Notes under the pieces: model-generated | Told to the model about the DNA's origin: nothing | Database searches by the model: none | The model's input: the letters and a program-made list of their open reading frames with translations, nothing else | NCBI GenBank assembly: GCA_964057225.1 | Contig: OZ059897.1 | Location: 13,950,001-14,014,000, forward strand | DNA length: 64,000 nt | Direction of reading: 5' to 3' | Source of the DNA: Auanema rhodensis | Taxonomy: Eukaryota > Nematoda > Chromadorea > Rhabditida > Rhabditidae | Program-made: the position numbers and the translations under genes | Shown here: piece by piece, positions 12,251-22,480 of the stretch | How positions within the stretch are numbered: position 1 is the stretch's first letter | Layout of the letters: each line of letters begins with the position of its first letter

Positions 12251-13308
12251 TAGACGAACACCAGCGAGCTAGAATGAATTTGTAAGCTAAGAAAGTAGAT
12301 AATAAGTATAAAATGTAAGAATATGTAGATAAGTATATGAAAACGAATAAATGCAAAAATAGGCATAGAGAGTATATGGTGAATAAGATAGATAGATAAT
12401 ACTCTTTGAGCTTTAGAAGTACTATATGAAATGAAAAAAATATACAATAGTGGAATAGAATATAGTTGTCAGTAAGTATTTTATTTATTAATAAAAAAAA
12501 TATTTTGTTTGTGACTTGCCTTTCACGAACTATCTTTGTCTTTAGATCTTGTGTCTCATATGATATTCTATGAATTGCATTGTCAACGTTTTTTTTTTTT
12601 GCTGACAAGAATAGTAAAAGTTTATTTAAATAATAGAAAAAGAGCAGATTCAAAATATAAATATAATAAGAAACTGAAGCTATCAACTTAAACATGGACG
12701 GTAAAACGTTTGAAGCAAGAAAACATATCAAGAATATTGTGAATACCTACATACGAAGTACATTTTTTACGATATATAAATACAAGTATATGTATATGTA
12801 CATACGTAGAAGCAATATAACTATATAGAATAGTTGAAAATAGTAGTAAAGCTTAAGCGAACTCGAAACAATTTCCTCTTATTTACATAAAAAATATAAC
12901 AGAAGTAAATGCTTTAGAGAGACATTACTTACTTTTAAGAATGAATTACATTGCAAATCAATCAAATAATTATGGAATTTGATTCCAGAATATATTGAGC
13001 AACCAATTTCCTTACGTTCAATATTCAATTGCATTTTCTTTTCTGATTGTTAACATCTCTTTCTTGGCACTTAAAGACTTGACGTCAACTCTAATTTCCA
13101 TAAACTACGGATAGTGAAGAGTAGGTGATGAACAACGAAATGTCTGAAATTATTTCCATTCAATATTCATCATCTAGTTTGCATTTGTGTATTAGTTAAA
13201 TGATAGAAAACTATTTGAAATAAGGTTTTTAAGGTTTGAATATATGAATGATGTTTACATAATAACAGCATTTTTTTAAACTTTTTCGTTTATAAAAATT
13301 GTAGATTA

Positions 13309-13366
13309 GAGAGAGAGAGAGAGAAAGAGAGAGATTGAGAGAGAAAGAGAGAGAGAGAGAGAGAAA
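13309..13366 (+). repeat. Imperfect (AG)n / GAGAAA microsatellite
   Basis: Purine-rich tandem tract of AGAGAG with AAAG and TTGAG interruptions, a second purine microsatellite in the same intergenic region. Confidence 0.9.
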
Positions 13367-13584
13367 GTACAGGAACAATGAGAAATGAAAAAAAAAATTT
13401 ATTTAAAATTATTGCTTCAAGTGAATAATAATAAAAATATCAATTATTCATATTAAATAAATTTGTATACTAAATAAAACGAAGATCATGGAAATTAAAA
13501 TTTCACAGTATTTCTGTGTTTATGTTTAAACAAAATAAAAATTATTTAAATTTTTAAACATCATAGTTTCAATTTTTTGCTCTT

Positions 13585-16500
13585 TTATGAGAAATATTTG
13601 AAGAATTTCTTAGTTGATGAACAACATGGACCAGACACTGAAAAAATAACAATTTTTTAGTTTTAATAATAAAATTTATGAAAATCACCTAATGAGTTCG
13701 CTATTTTATTTGATACAGAACCAGCATCAGCGTCTGATGTTACAACGTAAGATGAACTTGGTGGTACTAAACCAGATAATGATCCGTTTTCATCTAAAGA
13801 TACAGCTATGACTGTGTATCCAGCCTCTATCAAGTTTTGAGTTGGTGGATTAGGAACATATTTACTAAAATAAAAAATTAGTTTATAATTCTTAATATTC
13901 TTAATATTTGCCTTTGTCCCATAACTATAGCTGCCCTGGTACGATTCGAAGTTTTAGCCATGTTTATTGCGTATTCCATAGCCCTGAAAACATTATCAAC
14001 TTATAATTATTTAATCACGCATTGATAAAACATCGTTTTTTTCATGCATTGTTTTATTATTTTTTTAATATTCAATTCAACTTACGATGTCATATCCGGT
14101 TTGTCGCCATCTACCAGTGCTTGATTCGCTTGCAATGTAACGTTAAGTGCCAATGGGGTTCTGTATTTTTTTAAAGTTTCAAAATAGAGTAATGAAACAA
14201 AAACCTGATATTGTCCCAAGATAGAGGAACGGACGTATAAGCATCAGTGAAAATATATGGTAATAATATAATTCGAGTTGTTATGCCGTTGAACTGATAT
14301 AGTTTACTACTCAAAAGTTCCAAAACATATCTTATAGTTTTACCAGTATCCTAGATAATGATTGTTATACTCATGAACAAAATATAATTTCAAACCTGCC
14401 CACTTAACTGCTCGTAAATAACAGCTATATCACCTTCGAACTTACAGCCGTTAGGACAAATAGGAGCAGTTGTTGTTGATGTTGATACGGTTGGCGTTGA
14501 AGTGCATTCACACACCGGGCACAATGGGGTTGTAGTCGGGATTGCGGCCGTTGTGGTCGTCGAAGGAGTTGTGGTTGTTGAAGGAGTTGTGGTTGTAGAT
14601 GGGGTTGTGGTTGTTGAAGGAGTTGTGGTTGTAGATGGAGTTGTGGTTGTAGATGGGGTTGTGGTTGTAGATGGGGTTGTGGTCGTCGAAGGAGTTGTGG
14701 TTGTAGATGGGGTTGTGGTCGTCGAAGGAGTTGTGGTTGTAGATGGGGTTGTGGTTGTTGAAGGAGTTGTGGTTGTAGATGGAGTTGTGGTTGTAGATGG
14801 GGTTGTGGTTGTAGATGGGGTTGTGGTTGTAGATGGGGTTGTGGTCGTCGAAGGAGTTGTGGTCGTTGTGGTCGTCGAAGGAGTTGTGGTCGTTGTGGTC
14901 GTCGAAGGAGTTGTGGTCGTTGTGGTCGTCGAAGGAGTTGTGGTTGTAGATGGGGTTGTGGTCGTCGAAGGAGTTGTGGTTGTAGATGGGGTTGTGGTCG
15001 TCGAAGGAGTTGTGGTTGTCGAAGGAGTTGTGGTTGTAGATGGGGTCGTGGTCGTCGAAGGAGTTGTGGTCGTTGTGGTCGTCGTAGTAGTTGTGGTCGT
15101 CGAAGGAGTTGTGGTTGTAGATGGGGTTGTGGTCGTCGACGGAGTTGTTGTCGAAACAGATGAGGTTGAACAATATGTTTGCTTATTGCCTAAAACCAGC
15201 TCTATAGTTTTCATTCGGAAAATACCATAACTTACAGAATATATCAGCAATGGATACAGAAGTATTGAGAGGATCGTTTAGATATGAAAAGTTGTATTTG
15301 TCATTAGTAGCTAAAGGCTCAAATTTATCATTCATTGAAATAGTAACAACTTTGTATCCTATGTTTTGTAATGTGTGGCTCATTTCAATCGCTTGATTAA
15401 CTTGACTCGAGCTTTAAAATGGAAAATAAAACATAAATGCTTTGATATAACTTACTCATCTCCAATAATGATAACACCTTTATTTTTAGTTTCAGCTTGA
15501 TCCAATGAAAATATATAATCTAATCCGCTGAAATAATAAGTATTCACGCTGATCGATGTTAGTATAAACTTACTCAATGATACTCGGATTTGTGAATTTT
15601 TTTTTAGCCTGGAATAAATTATTTTTGACTCCAGTAATATTATATATATTCCTGAAGTTTTAAAAATTAGAAATATCATTCGTTTTAGAAAATTGTTACT
15701 GTATCAAATTATAATTGGGTTTTGGAATATATGCAGAGGGTTGCTCATAAGGAACCAACATAATGCGAGTAGTATGTCCGTCGACTTCATAGTTATTTCC
15801 TGGATAACGGAACAGAGTATCAATGAGTAGAGCTACTTTATTTAAGTACTAAACATGAAAAAAGTATTTTTATTTGATGAAATAAGCCAAACCTCGCTTG
15901 AAGAAGTACTTAACAGTTCGAATGTTACAGCGAAGTCTCCTTCACAACTTGTCCTTGTTGGGCAATCCGTAGTTGTAGTTGCTGTGGTTGTGGTTGTAGA
16001 CGGAGTTGTGGTCGTCGAAGGAGTTGTGGTTGTAGACGGGGTTGTGGTCGTCGAAGGAGTTGTGGTTGTAGACGGGGTTGTGGTCGTCGAAGGAGTTGTG
16101 GTCGTTGTGGTCGTCGAAGGAGTTGTGGTCGTTGTGGTCGTTGTGGTCGTTGTGGTCGTCGAAGGAGTAGTAGTTGTAGACGGGGTTGTGGTCGTCGAAG
16201 GAGTTGTGGTCGTTGTGGTCGTCGATGGAGTAGTAGTTGTAGACGGGGTTGTAGTCGTCGAAGGAGTTGTGGTCGTTGTGGTCGTCGAAGGAGTTGTGGT
16301 TGTAGATGGGGTTGTGGTTGTAGATGGGGTTGTGGTTGTAGATGGGGTTGTGGTCGTCGAAGGAGTTGTGGTTGTAGATGGGGTTGTGGTTGTAGATGGG
16401 GTTGTGGTTGTAGATGGGGTTGTGGTTGTAGATGGGGTTGTGGTCGTCGAAGGAGTTGTGGTTGTCGACGAAGTTGTGGTTGTAGATGGGGTTGTGGTCG

Positions 16501-17446
16501 TCGAAGGAGTTGTGGTTGTAGATGGGGTTGTGGTTGTAGATGGGGTTGTGGTTGTAGATGGGGTTGTGGTTGTAGATGGGGTTGTGGTCGTCGAAGGAGT
16601 TGTGGTTGTCGACGAAGTTGTGGTTGTAGATGGAGTTGTGGTCGTCGTAGGAGCTGTGGTTGTGCAGTCATCTGGTGTACAGAGTCCAGTAACATCGTCT
16701 AATAAGCATCATTGACATCAAAAAGTAATGTTAAACTAACCTGATACTGTTACTTCTGTTGTTACGTTTGAAGCCTTAAGTTGCTTCTCCACATTGGAAG
16801 AAACATCTTGAGGACCATTCGATGGAGGTCCAACTTGTGCTCCGAAAGCGAAAGCTATAACAGAACCATCAGCGCCTTGCCTATAACATTCAAATTATAA
16901 TAATTTATTATTTACATGTAAGAACTAACACAAATTTTGTAACATCAATAACCATATGTTGATTATTAGAAGGTTGAGCATCAAGTTGTGATGCTACAAA
17001 AGCCAAAGCTTTTGAAGTTGTCACAGGTATAAGTGATTGTTCTAACTAAGTTACAAAAACTATATTATAAAACTATAAAAATTGTTCTATAAGATACCAA
17101 TTTGGAAACAATTTGAGATTGTTTTGCAAATTCTGGACTCGAAGTATTAGCTAATGCTGGTGACCAGGTTAATATATTTGCACTTATTCCAGCTTGTAAG
17201 TTAAATAATTCTGCTGAGCAATCATTTGTACCAGTATTTGGGCATGAGCCTAAAAACTATGTAAAAGTGTGAAAATAAATTTTTGTTAATTGATGAAAAA
17301 GAAATATCATAGTCATACTAAAAATTGTAAAATTATTATAATCTACCTTTAGAAGTACCAAATACAATAGCTAGCACAATACCAGTAACACCTAAAGCTA
17401 CTCCAATAAGGAATACGGCTAATGATAGCGGATGAACGCGAGGCAT
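13585..17446 (-). CDS. Membrane-anchored mucin-like protein: TM, SEA-like, Thr/Pro array, vWA-like, Thr/Pro array, vWA-like
   Basis: Read on the minus strand from 17446, the start MPRVHPLSLAVFLIGVALG runs into a signal anchor (GIVLAIVF). Next (17265-16745) is a module with NDCSAELFNLQ, FAKQSQIVSKLLEQ and VASQLDAQPS that resembles a SEA domain, an inference from pattern only. Then comes Thr/Pro/Ser array B (16655-15966), a cysteine linker (CPTRTSCEGDFAVTFELLS), and a vWA-like module (VALLIDTLF, TTRIMLVPY, GVIIIGDE, GYKVVTIS; about 15845-15240). Array A follows (15150-14540), then a second cysteine linker (CPNGCKFEGDIAVIYEQLS) and a second vWA-like module (TTRIILLPY, RAAIVMGQS, GYTVIAVSLDE), ending FFKYFS with TAA at 13585-13587. 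The two linker-vWA halves look like an internal duplication. The usual DxSxS metal site of vWA domains is not visible. The arrays would be densely O-glycosylated, and the protein probably acts at the surface or in the glycocalyx. Its precise role is unknown. An acceptor-like TTTTCTAG lies 6 nt before the start codon. Confidence 0.78.
14540..15150 (-). repeat. Coding minisatellite A (18-bp units, PSTTTT)
   Basis: Tandem 18-bp units are GTTGTGGTTGTAGATGGG or GTTGTGGTCGTCGAAGGA on the plus strand, each encoding PSTTTT on the minus strand. 12-bp Thr-only inserts (GTTGTGGTCGTT) occur near 14860-14930 and 15065-15100. The two unit types alternate irregularly, consistent with unequal exchange or slippage. 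All frames are open on both strands, which creates long false antisense frames (VVVVEG, DHNPIY). Confidence 0.95.
15966..16655 (-). repeat. Coding minisatellite B (18-bp units, PSTTTT)
   Basis: Same unit family as array A, 0.8 kb away in the same gene. It contains homogeneous runs of the TAGATGGG unit (16300-16440, 16510-16590) and a duplicated higher-order block: the GTCGACGAAGTT variant recurs at about 16468 and 16611 in the same context. It encodes the first Thr/Pro/Ser domain of the mucin-like protein. Confidence 0.95.
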
Positions 17447-18011
17447 TACACCCTAGAAAAGATTTGAAATTCAAATTGTTCAAAAATAATGAGCAAACGT
17501 TTTGTATTTGATGTTAGTAATCAGCTTTCATGTACTAAATTTTCCAATATCTTATCTATATTACATCTAATCAGCAATAAGCACTTAATTGGGCTGTCCA
17601 AACGGCGTCATTTCAAGTTGAATTTTTATAATTTTTATCAGATTTAGTATTAAATCTTCTTTTCTCTTACATTTCGCATATTATAATCGCATTTAGTGTT
17701 CAATATTTCAGAAACTGCCTGATAGAAGTGAGAAATTTCATATCACAATTTTTAGTAATTAAACCAGCTAAAAATCTGTATAGTTTTTAGTTTTATCATT
17801 TGTAATTCTACATTAATGTGAAATAATGTTGATAAAGAAGATTGTAACTAAAACTTTTTGTATGAATCATTGTCAATTGAATAATTTTAATATATAAATA
17901 ATAATAAACAATAATATATACGAATATATATTTTATTTCAACATTCGTAAATTATAAATACAAGTCAGTATTATTATATATACTTATTATTATGCAAATT
18001 TATAATATGCT
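17447..18011. other. Intergenic spacer between mucin-like and astacin genes
   Basis: About 565 bp of AT-rich sequence between two minus-strand genes. It should contain the promoter of the mucin-like gene and the 3' flank of the astacin gene. No other feature is seen. Confidence 0.45.
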
Positions 18012-20719
18012 TTAACAAAGGCCGCAACTTCGAGCACAATTTTTCCTTCTTATTTCGTCATTGTAGAAAGGATCAGTGCACAAACCATTTTTCACATAAT
18101 TAGGGCAGCTAAAATAAATTTTCATATTATTTATTAATATTAAATAATATACTCTATAACTATTTCTACTATTCAACCTATTATATAATTTATGTATACC
18201 TACTATGAATATACTAAAAGAAAGAAGAAACAGTTGTTTTATACGGTATTTACATCTAGCATTTAAGACAAGTTGCTGAGCATTTTGAAGAAAACCAAGT
18301 TTTGTCACAATGTTTTTTGAATAATGAACAACTGGAAGTAATTCGGTTTCTCGAATGAATTTAAATATACTAATTATCTTTCTATAAACTATATTATCTA
18401 CGCCTACATACTAATTACCTATTTCTTATCAATATATTACCCTATTAATATTTATTTAATGACTTACTAGGCAGCATTATCTTTACAGCTGTCGGATGAT
18501 GCTCCTGGTGTTGGTGAAGAGCTTTTGACTGAAAGTTTTATAAAGATTTGCAACCTTTGGAAGTATACCTGCACGGTATTCCACTTGTCCTTGAGTTTTA
18601 CCATAACGATCATAAAAGATCACGGGAACAAGATTGGAAGTTGAAGTGAAGACTCTACCCTTGTCAACATTTGAGCAGAATCTGTAATGAACATAATCCG
18701 ATAAGAGCATTATTTATTTTGATTTTTTAAAATTATTCTTGAAAATTACATTACCTGTATCCAGTTAAAGCAGGGTCGGCTAATGTTTTTATTTCAATTC
18801 CACCATATACACATCCATCGGTAAAAACACCGGCATAACCATTAAATTTGATTTCTATTTTCTGACCAGGTTCAGTCTGAACATGATATCATGATATGAA
18901 AGCATTTTATTGTTTCTACCTTGATCCAATACGTACAATAACTGAAATCATTTACTGTTTTTCCATTTCCTAATGCCATATCCAATCTTTTCCAAGAATC
19001 TGTGGCTGATAATTCGGATCCACATCCTGATGGCTAAAGCATTGTAAATGTACTGATTATTTAGATCACAAATTTTTGAGAAGCAAATTCTTGTAGTTCA
19101 ACTTACTCTAGCGTTACATAAGTTTCCACTATATCCTGCAGGACATACACACACATTACACCTCTTTGGATTTGGAAAACCACCATTTGCACATTTTGCT
19201 GATGTTTGTTCTGGGCATTTGGCTGCAAATAAAGAGAATTGAAACTTTTAGGATGTTTCAATTGTTTTTTTTTAATCATAAATATTGTTGCACAAATGTC
19301 ACCTTTGCAATTATAATGTCTATTAATCATATCCGTATCATAGAAGCCAATAATATGTGAACCCATTGTATCTTGGAACTTTATATCTTTAGCAATCATT
19401 GTAGGATTACGATTAGATGAAGCACTAAACTGATTAGCATCATAACATTGTTCATTAATTGAATTAATTCTACCTTTTGCCACCATATTGCATAACACTT
19501 CCATAGTCGTATGGTAATCCGTAGTTGAAGTTCGTACTTTGAGTTTCCTTTTGGAATTGACTGACCATGTGTGGCTAAAATACTTAAGTTATGTCTATTA
19601 CTTATAGTTGAGATAGTACTTGTATATTGTTTATATTTACAGTAATGTATTCGTCACGATCATGGCGTGATTGCTGATGGAAAAACCCAAGGGCGTGACC
19701 AATTTCATGTCCAGCTATTCCAACCTAAATGAATTCGATAAGGTGGACGGTTTTTATGTTAACAATACAGTATCACAGCCGGCGCCTAGTGATAACTCTT
19801 GAACACCTCCAATCATTCCGATATATGAATAACAACCTTCCCCTCTGAATACTTTTATTCTATTTGCAGCTGAAATAAAAGAGTTTTAACAATTCATTTT
19901 CTATTATAACCTGTTGCGGTCTGAACAAATGTAAGACATGTAGCGCTAGACCAAATAGAAGCAGCCTTTTGGAAAACTGTTCGCATATTTTCAGCTGAAA
20001 TCTCAGATGCTTTTGATTTTGATTAAAACACATACTGCAAGAACTATCAAACTCATAGTTTACTATATTGTCTTTCCAGAGAAAACGTGGGTAGAATCTA
20101 GAAGATGGGGTTTATTGAAAATTGAGCAAATTGAATGAAAAAAAGCGTTCTTTACCTGTCACGATAAGCTTGTCTTTTGGTTCGAGAATCTGCTGTTTCG
20201 TTTACTTCAGGCATTAAAGCTTCAACTTGTTCACTTAAATTCAAAATAAAATATATGAAATAAAAAATATTTAACTTACTCAGTCAACATAATATCATTT
20301 TGATATAAAAATTCATCAACTTGGGCATTGATGTTAAGATCTTGAATAGTATCACCATTCTTATTAACAGTCTCAATTGGTTTTACACGATAATCCTATA
20401 AAACAGAAATTGATCTTTCAATCAAAAAATTATTTGATATTACTTTCAATTTTTCAATCATTTCCTTGTTTGCTTTATCAGTGACAGTGAGCTTGTTAAT
20501 AACTCTCTGTTTGAGCTTTTCTAATTTATCTTCAACGTTTGTTATATTATGATTAAATTTCTAAATTAACATGTGAATATTCAAAACAAAACAATATATA
20601 TGTATTACCTTTGAAAATGAATCACGTCTATGCATTTTTTCTAAATCAGAGAAGAACCTGAAGGGATTGAAGGCGCCAGTAAGACACACGAGGCATAGAA
20701 AGCCGAATACGAGTCTCAT
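18012..20719 (-). CDS. Secreted astacin (M12A) metalloprotease with EGF, CUB and ShK domains
   Basis: A zinc endopeptidase of the nematode NAS group, acting outside the cell on matrix or cuticle substrates. The signal peptide is [16 protein letters not shown]. The propeptide is Lys/Glu-rich and ends at a furin-type site, RTKR. The catalytic domain starts [12 protein letters not shown] and has [11 protein letters not shown], then the zinc site [19 protein letters not shown] (about 19725-19665), and the Met-turn DYGSVMQY near 19490. C-terminal domains follow: an EGF-like stretch ([26 protein letters not shown]), a CUB domain ([40 protein letters not shown]) and a final ShK/SXC domain ([30 protein letters not shown]; last exon 18114-18012). 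This order resembles the small C. elegans NAS subgroup with EGF-CUB-SXC (NAS-31/32 type, from memory). Two sites differ from the consensus: HQQ where HEQ is usual, and MQY where MHY is usual. The three zinc histidines, the catalytic Glu and the Met-turn Tyr are kept, so activity is expected. Confidence 0.93.
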
Positions 20720-21482
20720 AGCTTAAAACTATATAGATAACAAAATTTATAAAAATTAACAAAATACTAATCTAAACTATTACAAGATAGCTTATGTTTT
20801 CAGAAAGCCTTTATATAAGTACCATGTTTAATCAGCTGAAAAAAAAACTATTAATGATATCATTCATTGTTCAATTTTAGACAAATGACCCTGTTTGGCC
20901 CTCTCGAATTAGTGTCAACCACCCTCATTTATGTTTTCTCAGTCTTCTTTACTCTTGTTCATCATCCTCCCCCTACGCAAATCATTTATTATTATTTCTA
21001 TCTATCTCATGATTACAATACTCTATTTACAAGTAATTGCTTTAGGCTATCGCTATTACATTCAAAAAAATTCATAGAGAATAGTAAACACACAAAGACA
21101 GAAGTTAATGTAGTATTTATTCTTTCATCAAACATCATTAAATTTTTTTTAATCAAACAAAATAGTTTTTAACTTCTTGAGAAACAGAATAGTTTTAAAC
21201 TTCTTTAAGTTATTTTTTCTATTTTGTATTGGCTATTGATATATTCATGTATGTATGTATGTATATATAGGTATTCATACACATATGGTATATGTACATT
21301 CGTTTATTATATTAAAAACATTGCATAGGTAATGTTTATTTATCTCATCACTTTTCAATATTTTTAAAATTAAAAACATTAAACAGAACAAATGAACATA
21401 AACGACGAAAATTGTCTTCAAACGAATCCATCTAATTAGCATATCAACTAAGATTTCAACGCATTTCCATTTATTTTCGATA
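20720..21482. other. Divergent promoter region between astacin and a membrane-protein gene
   Basis: About 760 bp separate two genes transcribed away from each other, so both promoters should lie here. Open frames in it are pyrimidine-rich and not credible. Alternating ATGTATGTATATATA lies near 21245-21275. No specific factor site is claimed. Confidence 0.45.
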
Positions 21483-22480
21483 ATGAAGCGGTTACTTTTT
21501 TCAATTTTATGTTTTGTCTCTGTAAGTGATACATAAGCAAAAAATAAAATAAATATTTATATTTTATTTTTTATCTCATGATTATTGAAATTTTTCAGAT
21601 AAATACTGTTTTTTTAAAAGCTGTCTCTAGAAGATCTGTTTCCAGTGATAATCATATTGCTTCATCTTCATATTATTCTTCAGACAATTATACATATGTT
21701 TATATAGATATACCTGATATAACTGAAAGGTTATTTAGATATTTAATATAATCACTTAAATATTTTAGTAGAAATTATGGTTGGGGATTGATAGGATCAT
21801 TAGGAGTTTTTCTTTTAATATGTATTGCAGCTTGCATCATAACAACTACTATTCAATCACAATGTAAGTTCAAATGTCTCATTGTTTTTCACCATCTGGC
21901 TTCTAATATATTCATTTTGATATCGTTTTCAGCAAAAAATAGAGATGTTATTGCAGAGGTAATAAGATTTTAACCTGTGTTTATTTATGCCTTGCTTATA
22001 CCAATAATTACAAGGAAGGTGCTGAAGTTGTGGAAACTCATCCAAAAGACTTGGCTAAATATAAACCAAAAGGGCCCCTAACTGTTACTGGTCTTGGTAA
22101 CACTATGGTAATGTTTAATTTATCTGAAAAGTTCTTCAGGCGCTTTTGAACCTGGTGCCACCAAATGAAGCTTTCCGTAATTCTAATACTATAGTCTCAC
22201 CATGGAACTCGCCTAGATGGTGGCACTTGGTACGCAGGCGTTTTTATTTATTTCAACAACTTGTTCAAAAATATTCCTTTTCAAAGTAATTTTTAAAATT
22301 TTAAGTTCACATGTTTAGGCACATCAGCTTGATAACGATAAATCACAATCTCTGCGCCGTATTGAGTTTGATCCTGAGCAAATAGAGCTGTTTGACATCG
22401 GAACACTGGTGGAAAATATTGTTGAAAAGGTAAAATTTATAGATATAATGAAAAAAGCTTTATCCACTATTCAGCCTTGA
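21483..22480 (+). CDS. Single-pass type I membrane protein, unknown function
   Basis: Exons join in frame through six short introns. The signal peptide is MKRLLFSILCFVSINTVFLK. The short ectodomain is Ser/Tyr-rich with one sequon (SSDNYTYVYIDIPD). The transmembrane segment is WGLIGSLGVFLLICIAACII. The cytoplasmic tail of roughly 120 residues contains EEGAEVVETHPKDLAKY, VTGLGNTMALLNLVPPNE, SPWNSPRWWHLAHQ and RRIEFDPEQIELFDIGTLVE. After the last clear exon (22319-22430) the frame reads through a GTAAAA donor-like site to TGA at 22478. The gene could therefore continue by splicing, but no downstream exon was found. I do not recognise the family. The tail looks conserved in character (Pro/Trp-rich, not low complexity), which supports a real gene. 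Confidence 0.68.

Larger units (their letters stand above)
9159..13584. other. 4.4-kb AT-rich intergenic region with GA microsatellites
   Basis: No protein gene or RNA gene is recognised. Open frames at 12070-12731 on the minus strand are Ser/Leu translations of the GA repeat and are discarded. Two purine microsatellites are listed separately. The region is otherwise AT-rich with scattered ATATGTATAC-type alternating stretches. Confidence 0.5.

Noticed and set aside
12070-12731. Two overlapping minus-strand frames with Ser/Leu runs
   Set aside because: Produced by the (AG)n microsatellite; no splice or family support.
14502-16715. Plus-strand frames of 242 and 286 codons (VVVVEG/VVVVDG repeats) and minus-strand DHNPIY and PQLLRR frames
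   Set aside because: They are other-frame translations of the 18-bp Thr/Pro arrays, which contain no stop in any frame. The frame continuing into the vWA-like modules is the real one.
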